Below, piece after piece: positions 6,209-13,241 of a stretch of 14,756 nt of DNA. Numbering within the stretch: the stretch's first letter is position 1; every line of letters begins with the position of its first letter. Position numbers and translations under genes: made by a program. The stretch lies in contig JBOHBN010000001.1 of assembly GCA_050698355.1 (NCBI GenBank), positions 1 through 14,756 of the forward strand, read 5' to 3'. The stretch comes from JBOHBN01 sp050698355 (GTDB lineage: Bacteria > Actinomycetota > Actinomycetes > Streptosporangiales > WHST01). Below the pieces are notes generated by a model. That model had not been told where the DNA came from and did not search any database. It was given only the letters and a program-made list of their open reading frames with translations.

Positions 6209-7519
6209 ATGAACACGTCCCTGCTGCCGCTCGCGTTGCCGCGCCGGACCCTACGGCTTTTCGGCCGCTACTGGTTGCCGCTCATCGTCTTCTACCTCAT
6301 GGGACGCGGCGCGCACGACCTGCTCGCCGAGGCCGCGGCGCACGTGAACCGGCACATCCCCGTGCTCGCCTTCTCCGTCCTCGCCCTCGCCATCTTGTGC
6401 AAGCTCGCCTCGTACGTGCTGATGTTCCTGTGCGTCCACGGCGGCCTACCCACGGTGTGGTCGGTGCATCAGGAGGAGGGCCGGCTCGACGAGCGCGCCA
6501 CGATCGCGGGGCGGCGCGGGCTCCGCGACACGGTCCGCACGGTGAGCCTGACGCTCATGCCGTTCCTGATCGTCTACGCTGCGTGGAACCTGTTCGAGGA
6601 CGACGTGCGGGACATGTCGTACCGCACCTGGGCGATCAACCCGATCGAGGCGTCCCCCTCGGTCGCCGACTTCACACTCTGGTTCGCGGCCGCCGGCATC
6701 GTGGCGTACCTGCTGCGCATGGTCTTCGAACGGCTCACCATGGCCACCGGCAACCCAGTCACCGGCATCGTCACGGCGGTCTTCGAGGCGAACTGGATGC
6801 TGTTCGCGCTCTACGGCATCACCCGCCTGTGGGGCGGTACAAAGGTGTGGTTCTTCGACACTGTCGCATGGCAGAACCTGAGCTCGCTGGTCCCCGACCT
6901 CTCGAGCATCAGCTCGGTCATACCGCTCCAGTTCGGCCGCGCGTTCGGAGCGCTCGGCGACCTGGGCTGGCTGTCCGGCCTCGGCCCCGCGCTCAAGGAC
7001 GGCATCGCCCTGCCCCTCGCCTGGCTCGCGATCGCCGGAGTCGCGTACAGCAGGGAGATGGAAGACGTCAGGTCGCTCGTCTTCGGTCACCGCCGCGTCG
7101 CCGCGGCGGCCGAGCGCGCGCCCAACGTGGTCAAGCGGTGGGCGAAGGTGCCGCCATCTGTGCGGGAGAAGTACGTGCCGCCGCTGCACACCATCCGGCT
7201 GATGCTCGCCGCCGGGCTGCCGGCGTTCTTCCTGTTCTGCGTGTTCTACAGCGGTGTCGAGGTGCTGTCGTCGGTGTTCGAGCAAGGGATCACGACCGTG
7301 ATCGGCCCGCACAACGCGGGGACGTTCTGGGGCAACGTCGACCTGGCCATCGGCGTGGGCGTGGATGCGGTCTTCGAGCCGCTGCGCATCTGCCTGCTCG
7401 CCGCGGCCTTCGACCTCGCGCTGTCGCGCTTCAGTGCTCGAAACGCAGGTAGTACGGGTACTCTTCGTGGTACTCAAGAGTCGGCCGCAGCCCAACCGCT
7501 CGGCTCTCCGGCACGGTGA
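6209..7519 (+). CDS. Polytopic membrane protein of unknown function
   Basis: I do not recognise this 436-residue protein. Hydrophobic segments suggest about eight membrane spans, near residues 21-38, 50-76, 113-129, 153-173, 185-205, 264-281, 330-355 and 388-406. Loops include an acidic EEGRLDER segment (about 89-96) and a long stretch rich in Ser and Trp (207-262). No transporter, kinase or protease motif is visible. Its last 29 codons lie antisense to the end of the convergent gene at 7431-7997. That tail (ending GTQESAAAQPLGSPAR) is hydrophilic and low in complexity, and may be a read-through extension after an original stop was lost. A TAGGCT box nine bases upstream and the lack of a ribosome binding site suggest a leaderless mRNA. 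Confidence 0.8.
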   Translation: MNTSLLPLALPRRTLRLFGRYWLPLIVFYLMGRGAHDLLAEAAAHVNRHIPVLAFSVLALAILCKLASYVLMFLCVHGGLPTVWSVHQEEGRLDERATIAGRRGLRDTVRTVSLTLMPFLIVYAAWNLFEDDVRDMSYRTWAINPIEASPSVADFTLWFAAAGIVAYLLRMVFERLTMATGNPVTGIVTAVFEANWMLFALYGITRLWGGTKVWFFDTVAWQNLSSLVPDLSSISSVIPLQFGRAFGALGDLGWLSGLGPALKDGIALPLAWLAIAGVAYSREMEDVRSLVFGHRRVAAAAERAPNVVKRWAKVPPSVREKYVPPLHTIRLMLAAGLPAFFLFCVFYSGVEVLSSVFEQGITTVIGPHNAGTFWGNVDLAIGVGVDAVFEPLRICLLAAAFDLALSRFSARNAGSTGTLRGTQESAAAQPLGSPAR

Positions 7520-7997
7520 ACGCCACCGCGAAGTCGAACCACTTCCCTGGCTTCGGGTAGACGTCCTCGAACTTGTCGTTCAGCGTCTGCCCGTTGCACT
7601 GGTCGGAGGTGTCCTCCGACACGTAGTCGTGCACCGAGGCGGAGTCCGACCCCCACTGCCAGCCGTCTGAGTTCTGCACGTGGAAGTAGCAGAACAGGTC
7701 CTTCTCCGTCTTCTTGTCCGGCATCCGGCCCCGGAAGGTGGCGACGACCACGACCGCGTCCTCCGGCGCGCTCTGCTCCGTGCTCTGTGACTTCGGCTGC
7801 TCGACCTGCAGACGCTTCAGCTTGAAGTCCGCGCCCGCGTAGTGACCGGCCTCGCCCGCGGCGACGTCGATCGGCTCGCTCGCGGACTGGTCGTTGCCGT
7901 GCCAGGCCTGCCACCCCGGCCAGGCGAACCCGAGGACGAGCGCGACCGGGGCAGCCGCCAGGAAACGGCGGTGCTCCTTGAACCACTTGCGCAGCAT
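7431..7997 (-). CDS. Single-pass envelope protein of unknown function (third gene of a three-gene operon)
   Basis: This 188-residue protein has a short basic cytoplasmic start (MLRKWFKEHRR), one membrane span (about 12-31) and an outward-facing domain. The domain has beta-rich segments such as AVVVVATFRGRM and FDFAVAFTVPESRAVGLRPTLEY, and two cysteines (FCYF and DQCNG) that could form a disulfide. I do not recognise a named family. It resembles its two upstream neighbours in layout: an entry strand after the span, a central run of hydrophobic residues (LVV-like), then a PG-x-x-F-x-V-P-like segment. ATG 7997 begins two bases after the stop of the preceding gene. The same frame is open upstream to 8345, but that part is antisense-like and overlaps the neighbour. 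It overlaps the convergent membrane-protein gene by 89 bases. Confidence 0.8.
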   Translation of the reverse strand: MLRKWFKEHRRFLAAAPVALVLGFAWPGWQAWHGNDQSASEPIDVAAGEAGHYAGADFKLKRLQVEQPKSQSTEQSAPEDAVVVVATFRGRMPDKKTEKDLFCYFHVQNSDGWQWGSDSASVHDYVSEDTSDQCNGQTLNDKFEDVYPKPGKWFDFAVAFTVPESRAVGLRPTLEYHEEYPYYLRFEH

Positions 7998-7999
7998 GG

Positions 8000-8662
8000 T
8001 CAGCTCGACCCCACCTTGAGCGTCTTGGGCGCCTGCTGCACCAGCTCGGTCGCCTGGGCGTTGTCGATTCCGAGCGGGATGACGGCCTGGGTGTCCCAGA
8101 GCGGCACGCCGTACGCGCTGTCGTTGCCCACCGCCACGGTGGATCCGGCCAGCTTCTGCGGCGGCAGCTCGAAGGCGACCACCCCTGCCTGGGTGAACCC
8201 GGGCTCGCCGTAGATGCTGTCCGATGTCGCGGTGCTGCCGGCGCGACTCGTCGCGGGGTACTCGGTGTGGTCGCGGGTGTAGAGCGTGACGTCCATGCTC
8301 TCCTGCTCGCGCGCGGGCCTGAACCGGTAGTCGATGACCAGCCATATTCCGGCCGTGGTCGCCTTGCGGCTCGTGACGCCGCTGCCCCCCTGCAGGGTCT
8401 GCGCGGACCGGATGTTCTTCAACGTCAGGTCTCCCTGCCGCAGGTGTACGCGGTGCGCGAGCGTGCCCTGCACCTTCACCGACGGGGCGAACGCGTTGGC
8501 GACGTCCGGCGGCTTGACCTTCTGCATCATGATGGCCGCGACGGCAAGGCCGAGCGAGACGAGGACGGCGAGCGCGCCCCTCCCGGTGATGCGCGTCGTC
8601 TCGTTCAGCGGTGGTGTCGGGCGGCTGAACATCCCGTGCCGACCGTTGGTGGACGTACTCAT
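8000..8662 (-). CDS. Single-pass envelope protein of unknown function (second gene of a three-gene operon)
   Basis: This 220-residue protein has a cytoplasmic N-terminus of about 28 residues, one span (about 29-47, ALAVLVSLGLAVAAIMM) and an outer domain rich in beta-forming segments (AGIWLVIDYRFRP, AGVVAFELPPQKLAGSTVAVG). The pattern recalls DUF4352-like immunoglobulin-fold domains, but this is an impression and not a motif match. Its start overlaps the stop of the gene before it as ATGA (8659-8662), and its stop lies two bases before the next ATG, so the three genes are almost certainly one transcript with coupled translation. There are no catalytic motifs and no lipobox cysteine. The ATG has a weak AGCAGG site about seven bases upstream. 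Confidence 0.82.
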   Translation of the reverse strand: MSTSTNGRHGMFSRPTPPLNETTRITGRGALAVLVSLGLAVAAIMMQKVKPPDVANAFAPSVKVQGTLAHRVHLRQGDLTLKNIRSAQTLQGGSGVTSRKATTAGIWLVIDYRFRPAREQESMDVTLYTRDHTEYPATSRAGSTATSDSIYGEPGFTQAGVVAFELPPQKLAGSTVAVGNDSAYGVPLWDTQAVIPLGIDNAQATELVQQAPKTLKVGSS

Positions 8663-9285
8663 GCGGCGGCCTGCTTGACCGGCAGCATCACGTTGACCCA
8701 GGGATGCGGGCTGTACCAGCCGAGCTTCTTGTCGAAGTAGCCCTCACGGTGCGTCTCGCGCATGATGGTGACCCGGATGTCGGAGGGCGGGGTGGTGTCC
8801 GTCGGCATCTCCCAGCTGAGCTCGACCTTCTCCGGCAGGCCCGGGAGCGGAGCCGCCGAACCGTACTCGTCCTGGACGGCGCGGGTCTCGTCCGCGGGCG
8901 CCGGCTTCTTGCGTCCCGGCGGGGTCATCTGGAAGTCGTCTTCCACGTTGTACGCGATCTTCTTGGTGCGGTTGGTCATGCGCACCAGGACGACCAGCTT
9001 GTCGTGCGGCTTCTCGTCCGGGTCGAGGGTCTCGTCGTCCGGGTTGGCCTTGACCCACTGCGCGGCGATGGGGGTGATCTTGAACTTGCCGTACTTCACG
9101 GCCTGCCCCGGCTCGATCGTGGGCAGCGGATCTGCCGCCTGCCGGAAACCGCCGAGCAACCACGTGGGCACGACCGCCACGACCAGGAAGACGAGCACGA
9201 GCCCCGCCACGATCGCCTCGACCGCGTAGCCGCGCAGGGCGGGCCGGCTGGGCGGCGACATGTTGGGGACCTGGCCGTAAACCAC
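8659..9285 (-). CDS. Single-pass envelope protein of unknown function (first gene of a three-gene operon)
   Basis: This protein of about 208 residues has one membrane span (about 21-44, ending in PTWLLGGF) and an extracytoplasmic domain with the strands KYGKFKITPI, KLVVLVRMTNRTKK and EKVELSWEMP, then DIRVTIMRE. The LVV-x-V-x-NRT type of strand is typical of DUF4352-like binding folds; this family assignment is tentative. The start is either GTG 9285, which would be leaderless behind a TAGACT box, or ATG 9261, which has AGGT eight bases before it. It is first in the operon, and its stop overlaps the next start by four bases. Many charged residues flank the strands. No enzyme motif is visible. 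Confidence 0.82.
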   Translation of the reverse strand: MVYGQVPNMSPPSRPALRGYAVEAIVAGLVLVFLVVAVVPTWLLGGFRQAADPLPTIEPGQAVKYGKFKITPIAAQWVKANPDDETLDPDEKPHDKLVVLVRMTNRTKKIAYNVEDDFQMTPPGRKKPAPADETRAVQDEYGSAAPLPGLPEKVELSWEMPTDTTPPSDIRVTIMRETHREGYFDKKLGWYSPHPWVNVMLPVKQAAA

Positions 9286-9292
9286 GCCGGGG

Positions 9293-9298
9293 AGTCTA
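9293..9298 (-). promoter_or_regulatory. Candidate -10 box TAGACT for the three-gene envelope operon
   Basis: On the minus strand TAGACT ends seven bases before GTG 9285, as expected for a leaderless GTG start. No -35 consensus is visible, but the expected -35 region (about 9316-9321) falls inside the palindrome at 9312-9329. Confidence 0.3.
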
Positions 9299-9311
9299 GA
9301 GCAGGTCTGAT

Positions 9312-9329
9312 GCGGCCACGTGTGGCCGC
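9312..9329. promoter_or_regulatory. 18-bp palindrome between the oxidoreductase stop and the envelope operon
   Basis: GCGGCCAC (9312-9319) and GTGGCCGC (9322-9329) are exact inverted arms around GT, with CACGTG at the core. It begins 10 bases after the stop of the minus-strand oxidoreductase gene and overlaps the -35 region predicted for the next operon. It could be an operator bound by a dimeric repressor or a terminator hairpin; without a T-run I slightly favour an operator. Confidence 0.4.
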
Positions 9330-9339
9330 TGGCAGGGTC

Positions 9340-10317
9340 TCATTCGCGTACGAGGACGACCTTGCCGAAGTGCTCGCTGCGCTCGACGATGCGGTGCGCC
9401 TCGGCCGCGTCGCGCAGCGGCAGCGAGCGGTCGACGATGGGACGCACCTGACCGGACTCGATGACCGGCCACACGTTGTCGCGTACGGCCGAGACGATCG
9501 CCGCCTTCTCGTCCAGCGGGCGCCCGCGCAGCGATGTGGCGACGACCGCGACCCGCTTGGCGAGCAGCTTGCCGAGGTCGAGCTCCGCCTTCCAGCCGCC
9601 CATGAGCCCGATGATGGCGACCCGGCCGTTCCGTGCGGCCGCGTCAACGTTGGAGGCGAGGTACTTCGCGCCGATGATGTCGAGGATGACGTCGACCCCG
9701 CCGGTCTCCTCGCGTACGCGGGCGACGAAGTCCTCGTGGTGGTAGTCGATGGTGACGTCGGCGCCGAGCTCGCGGCACCGGTCGAGCTTGGCGGCGCTCC
9801 CGGCCGTGGTGAAGACCGTGCCGGCGCCGACCGCCTTGGCCAGTTGGATCGCGAACGTACCGACGCCGCTGCCGCCGCCGTGCACGAGGAACGTCTCGCC
9901 GGGACGCAGGCCCGCGACCATGAAGACCGTGGAGAAGACGGTGCAGGCCACCTCGGGCAACGCGGCCGCCTCGGTCAGCGAGACCCCACCGGGGAGCGGG
10001 AGCAATTGGGTCGCGGGCGCGACAACCCGTTCGGCGTAGCCGCCACCGGCGAGCAGGGCGCAGACCTCGTCGCCCACCTGCCAGCCCTGTGCTCCGTCGC
10101 CGATCGCGGCGATCCGCCCCGCGCACTCCAGCCCGGGGTAGGGGGAGGTGCCCGGCGGCGGGTCGTAGTTGCCCTGCCGTTGCATGACGTCCGCCCGGTT
10201 GACGGCGGTCGCCGCGACGTCGATGGCGACCTCGCCCTCGCCCGGCTCGGGGTCGGGTACCTGCTGCCAGCGCAGTGCCTCCGGGCCGCCCGGCTCCTCG
10301 ATGACGATCGCGTGCAT
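9340..10317 (-). CDS. NADPH:quinone oxidoreductase, zinc-free MDR family (PIG3-like)
   Basis: This 325-residue medium-chain reductase matches the quinone oxidoreductase branch that reduces quinones or related electrophiles with NADPH in the cytoplasm. The N-terminal catalytic domain has NRADVMQRQGNYDPPPG (about 40-56) and GLECAGRI. The nucleotide-binding Rossmann domain has HGGGSGVGTFAIQLAKA (about 146-162, with GGGSGVG as the dinucleotide loop) and a GGVDVILDIIGA strand. The C-terminus has the family-typical PIVDRSLPLRDAAEAHRIVERSEHFGKVVL. The structural zinc cysteines of alcohol dehydrogenases are absent. ATG 10317 gives the canonical start; the frame is open further upstream but the extra residues do not fit the family. 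The gene is single and divergent from the ParA-like gene, with a 107-base shared upstream region. Confidence 0.93.
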   Translation of the reverse strand: MHAIVIEEPGGPEALRWQQVPDPEPGEGEVAIDVAATAVNRADVMQRQGNYDPPPGTSPYPGLECAGRIAAIGDGAQGWQVGDEVCALLAGGGYAERVVAPATQLLPLPGGVSLTEAAALPEVACTVFSTVFMVAGLRPGETFLVHGGGSGVGTFAIQLAKAVGAGTVFTTAGSAAKLDRCRELGADVTIDYHHEDFVARVREETGGVDVILDIIGAKYLASNVDAAARNGRVAIIGLMGGWKAELDLGKLLAKRVAVVATSLRGRPLDEKAAIVSAVRDNVWPVIESGQVRPIVDRSLPLRDAAEAHRIVERSEHFGKVVLVRE

Positions 10318-10365
10318 GCCCGCCACCGTAGCTGGCGGGCCTGCCCACGGGGCCGCGGTGGGGCT

Positions 10366-10372
10366 TAGGCTA
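10366..10372. promoter_or_regulatory. Candidate overlapping -10 boxes for the divergent oxidoreductase and ParA-like genes
   Basis: TAGGCT reads on the plus strand (10366-10371) and TAGCCT on the minus strand (10372-10367). Both fit TANNNT and would give leaders of about 45 bases for the two divergent genes. Their -35 regions match poorly. If both are real, the two promoters would compete for the same site. Confidence 0.3.
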
Positions 10373-10413
10373 GGGGCCGACACGCCACGAGACGATGCGA
10401 TGTAGGTCACAGT

Positions 10414-10420
10414 GAGGGGG
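10414..10420 (+). promoter_or_regulatory. Ribosome binding site GAGGGGG supporting a TTG start
   Basis: A purine run GAGGGGG ends four bases before TTG 10425. No in-frame ATG occurs for over 100 codons, so this site is the main argument for the TTG start. Confidence 0.5.
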
Positions 10421-10424
10421 GCCG

Positions 10425-12635
10425 TTGGCTCGCGATCGAGAGGGCGACCACAGCGAGGGGCGGTCGCTGTTCGAGCAACTCGCAGGCATCGGTGACCCTT
10501 CGTCTCCGCGGGAGGAGGCCGGCGTGACCGGCGAACCGGACCGAAACGCGCAGTCAGAAGCACCGGACCACGGCACCGTCGTTGACGAGGAGTCCGACGC
10601 TGCCCCGTGGCAACAGGCCCAGCCGAGTTCGAACGGCTGGGGCTCGTACTCCTGGGAGGGCGACGACGCGTCGTCCGACGTACGGGATGCGCCGCCGCCG
10701 CTGCCGGGTGACGAACCCGCCTCGCTGCACTCCACCCAGATGCTCGAACGCGACGACTTCGGCCGGCCGTTCACGCACGGGCCGTTCGCCAGCGGTGAGT
10801 TCCCCGATCCACGCCCGCCCGAGCCGGGGCCGGTACCAGACCCACCGTCTCCCGGACCCGACCCGGGCCCGGGGCCACCCGACCCGGAGCCCTGGCCAGC
10901 ACCACCGCCGGGGCCGGCAGAGCCGCAACCCGGTCCCGAGCCCGAGCCGCCGGGTCCTCCAGAGCCGCCGCCCGGGCCCGCAGAACCCGAGCCGCCATGG
11001 CCAGCAGAGCCACAGTTCGGCTCGTCACCCGCGCTCGCGGAACCGCTGATGCACGTCGAACACGTGATACCGCCCCCGTGGGAGTTCGAACCCGTGACTG
11101 CCTCCGCGCCGCAGGCAACATCCGAGCAGGCACCTCCGACGTGGGAGGTCGAGCCCGCGCAGGCGTGGCAGTCTCCGCAGCCGGACGCCACCAGTGGGCC
11201 GAGCCCGGATGTTGCGTGGCAGCAGCCGGCGCAAACGGAACCACCCCGCTACGAGGAGCCCGAGCCGCCGGCTGCCGAACCGGAGTCTGACCGGCAGCAG
11301 GAATGGGACTGGCCCGCTCCGGCGTCTTCGCCGGCGGCACCACCCGAGGAGCCCCAGCCGTTCGCCGCGCCGCCACCTCTCGGCGGGATTGCCTCGAACC
11401 ACCACTCCCCCGACCACCACGCGCCCAACCCGTGGACGGCCTCGCCCGCGGTTCCGGCGGGCGAGTGGCCGTCGGAGCACGAGCCGTGGCAGCAGGGGTG
11501 GGGCGAGCCGCAGCCGTCCGCGCCTCCGGCAGCGGGGCAAGGTGCACGGCCGCAACAGCAGCAGCCCGCGGCGCACCGCTACGACCTCGGGCAGTTCCAG
11601 CAGGGGCAGCACCAGGCGCCCCATTACGGGCCGCCGCAGGCGTACCAGCAGCCGGGTATGCAGCCGCCCGTGCCGGGGGAGGCGCCGCAGCAGCCCCTTC
11701 CGCTGACCTCCGACAGCCTGTCCCCGCAGGCCCTGTTGCGGCCGCGCAAGGCGGCGCCTGCGAGTGGCTGGCGGCGTGCGGTGTTCAAGGTCAGCGGCGG
11801 GTTGATCGACCCGGGCGAGTCGTCCAAGGAGACGCAGCGCCAGCAGATGATCGCGCAGGCCCGTACGCCGGTGGCCGGTGGCCACTACCGGGTGGCGGTG
11901 CTCAGCCTCAAGGGCGGTGTGGGCAAGACCACATCCACGGTGGGCCTCGGCGCGATGCTGGCTTCCCTGCGCGGTGACCGGGTCATCGCCGTCGACGCCA
12001 ATCCCGACAGGGGCACGCTGAGCGAGAAGATCCGGTTGGAGACGCGCTCGAACGTGCGTGACCTCCTGTCCGCCAAGAGCATGATCACGCGGTACGCCGA
12101 TGTCCGGCAGCACACCTCGCAGGCCACCAGCCGGCTCGAGGTGCTCGCGTCCGACCCTGACCCGGCGGTGTCGGAGGCGTTCAGCGAGGACGACTACCGG
12201 CAGATCGCCGACGTACTCGAGCACTACTACTCGATCTGCATCACCGACTGCGGTACCGGCCTGCTGCACTCCGCGATGAGCGGCGTGCTCGGCCTCGCCG
12301 ACCAGATCGTGCTGGTCAGCTCCGCGTCCGTCGACGGCGCGCGGTCGGCGAGCGCGACGCTCGACTGGCTCGACGCGCACGACTACGGCGAGCTGGTCCG
12401 CTCGGGCGTCGTCGTGATGTCCGCCGTACGCCCGCAGAACAAGGCGGTGGACCTCAGCCGGCTGGAGCAGCACTTCGGTGCGCGGTGCCGCACGCTCGTC
12501 CGGGTGCCGTTCGACCCGCACCTGGAGGAGGGCGCGGAGTTCCTACTGGAGCAGCTCGACCAGCAGACCAGGGACGCGTACCTCCAGCTCACCGCGTCCG
12601 TCGCCGCCGGGTTCCAGTACCGGCTACCGCGCTGA
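10425..12635 (+). CDS. MinD/ParA-family ATPase with a long Pro-rich N-terminal region (EspI-like layout)
   Basis: This 736-residue protein has a disordered N-terminal two-thirds and a C-terminal P-loop ATPase. Residues about 125-200 are almost wholly Pro, Glu, Gly and Asp. Residues about 365-430 are rich in Gln, Pro, His and Gly. The ATPase starts near residue 488 with VAVLSLKGGVGKTT (deviant Walker A, Lys496 and Lys501), followed by VIAVDANPDRGTLSEK, CITDCGTGLLHSAMSGVLGLADQIVLVSS and SVDGARSASATLDWL. Actinobacteria encode several such proteins; the mycobacterial ESX-linked EspI has the same Pro-rich-plus-ATPase layout. No type VII secretion gene is in this window, so the partner is unknown. 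Start: TTG 10425 behind GAGGGGG. The methyltransferase gene follows after 9 bases. Roles in secretion, polar positioning or partitioning are inferences. Confidence 0.88.
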   Translation: MARDREGDHSEGRSLFEQLAGIGDPSSPREEAGVTGEPDRNAQSEAPDHGTVVDEESDAAPWQQAQPSSNGWGSYSWEGDDASSDVRDAPPPLPGDEPASLHSTQMLERDDFGRPFTHGPFASGEFPDPRPPEPGPVPDPPSPGPDPGPGPPDPEPWPAPPPGPAEPQPGPEPEPPGPPEPPPGPAEPEPPWPAEPQFGSSPALAEPLMHVEHVIPPPWEFEPVTASAPQATSEQAPPTWEVEPAQAWQSPQPDATSGPSPDVAWQQPAQTEPPRYEEPEPPAAEPESDRQQEWDWPAPASSPAAPPEEPQPFAAPPPLGGIASNHHSPDHHAPNPWTASPAVPAGEWPSEHEPWQQGWGEPQPSAPPAAGQGARPQQQQPAAHRYDLGQFQQGQHQAPHYGPPQAYQQPGMQPPVPGEAPQQPLPLTSDSLSPQALLRPRKAAPASGWRRAVFKVSGGLIDPGESSKETQRQQMIAQARTPVAGGHYRVAVLSLKGGVGKTTSTVGLGAMLASLRGDRVIAVDANPDRGTLSEKIRLETRSNVRDLLSAKSMITRYADVRQHTSQATSRLEVLASDPDPAVSEAFSEDDYRQIADVLEHYYSICITDCGTGLLHSAMSGVLGLADQIVLVSSASVDGARSASATLDWLDAHDYGELVRSGVVVMSAVRPQNKAVDLSRLEQHFGARCRTLVRVPFDPHLEEGAEFLLEQLDQQTRDAYLQLTASVAAGFQYRLPR

Positions 12636-12644
12636 CGGGCCCGC

Positions 12645-13241
12645 GTGGCCGAGCACTACTTCAGCGCCGCACCGACGTCGGCGGCGGAGGAGCGCAGCAT
12701 CACCGTTCGGCTGGCGGGCCGTGAGGTCACGCTCGTCTCCGCCCGCGGCGTGTTCAGCGCGGACCGACTCGATCCGGGTACGTCGGTGCTGCTGCGCCGC
12801 GCCCCGCAACCGCCCGACGAGGGCGTGTTCCTCGACATGGGCTGCGGTTACGGCCCGATCGCGTGCGCGCTGGCCCTCGCGGCGCCGGGCGCGCAGGTAT
12901 GGGCCGTCGACGTCAACGCCCGCGCCCGCGAGCTGACCAAGCGCAACGCCGAGGCGCTCGGCCTCGCCAACGTGCACGTCGCCGCGCCCGACGCCGTCCC
13001 GGCGGACGTCGCCTTCGGCGCCGTGTACTCCAACCCGCCCGTACGAGTGGGCAAGCCCGCGCTGCACGACCTGCTGCAGACGTGGCTGTGCCGCCTTGCC
13101 GGCGACGGTGCGGCGTACCTCGTCGTGCAGCGCAACCTCGGCGCCGACTCGCTGCAGCGGTGGCTGGTCGGTGAGGGTTACGGGTGCGTACGGCTCGCGA
13201 GTGCAAAGGGCTACCGGGTCTTCGAGGTCCGTCCGGCCTAG
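12645..13241 (+). CDS. RsmC-like class I SAM-dependent methyltransferase (MTS domain)
   Basis: This 198-residue protein matches the catalytic half of RsmC/RlmG-type rRNA guanine-N2 methyltransferases. Motif I is LDMGCGYGPIA (about 63-73), an acidic residue in AVDVN (Asp89) would bind the SAM ribose, and the target-base motif SNPPVRVGK has NPP at 130-132. The Escherichia coli RsmC has an extra N-terminal pseudo-methyltransferase domain. That domain is absent here, as is usual for the short actinobacterial form. Start GTG 12645 lies 9 bases after the ParA-like stop, so the two genes are probably cotranscribed. Its TAG overlaps the TAG of the convergent transporter gene within CTAG. The substrate could be 16S rRNA G1207, but that is inferred from family only. 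Confidence 0.88.
   Translation: MAEHYFSAAPTSAAEERSITVRLAGREVTLVSARGVFSADRLDPGTSVLLRRAPQPPDEGVFLDMGCGYGPIACALALAAPGAQVWAVDVNARARELTKRNAEALGLANVHVAAPDAVPADVAFGAVYSNPPVRVGKPALHDLLQTWLCRLAGDGAAYLVVQRNLGADSLQRWLVGEGYGCVRLASAKGYRVFEVRPA

Noticed and set aside
5659..7452. 597-codon plus-strand open frame
   Set aside because: It spans the antisense of bpa and an alternative frame of the membrane protein, with Arg/Pro-rich, non-protein-like content.
8704..10368. 554-codon plus-strand open frame
   Set aside because: It lies antisense to the envelope operon and the oxidoreductase, which have better start sites and recognisable sequence.
10370..11191. Minus-strand open frame of 273 codons rich in Gly and Ser
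   Set aside because: It is the antisense of the Pro-rich part of the ParA-like gene: Pro codons read backwards become Gly. It has no independent motif or ribosome binding site.
11025..12521. 498-codon minus-strand open frame
   Set aside because: It is antisense to the ParA-like ATPase, whose P-loop and other motifs are unambiguous.
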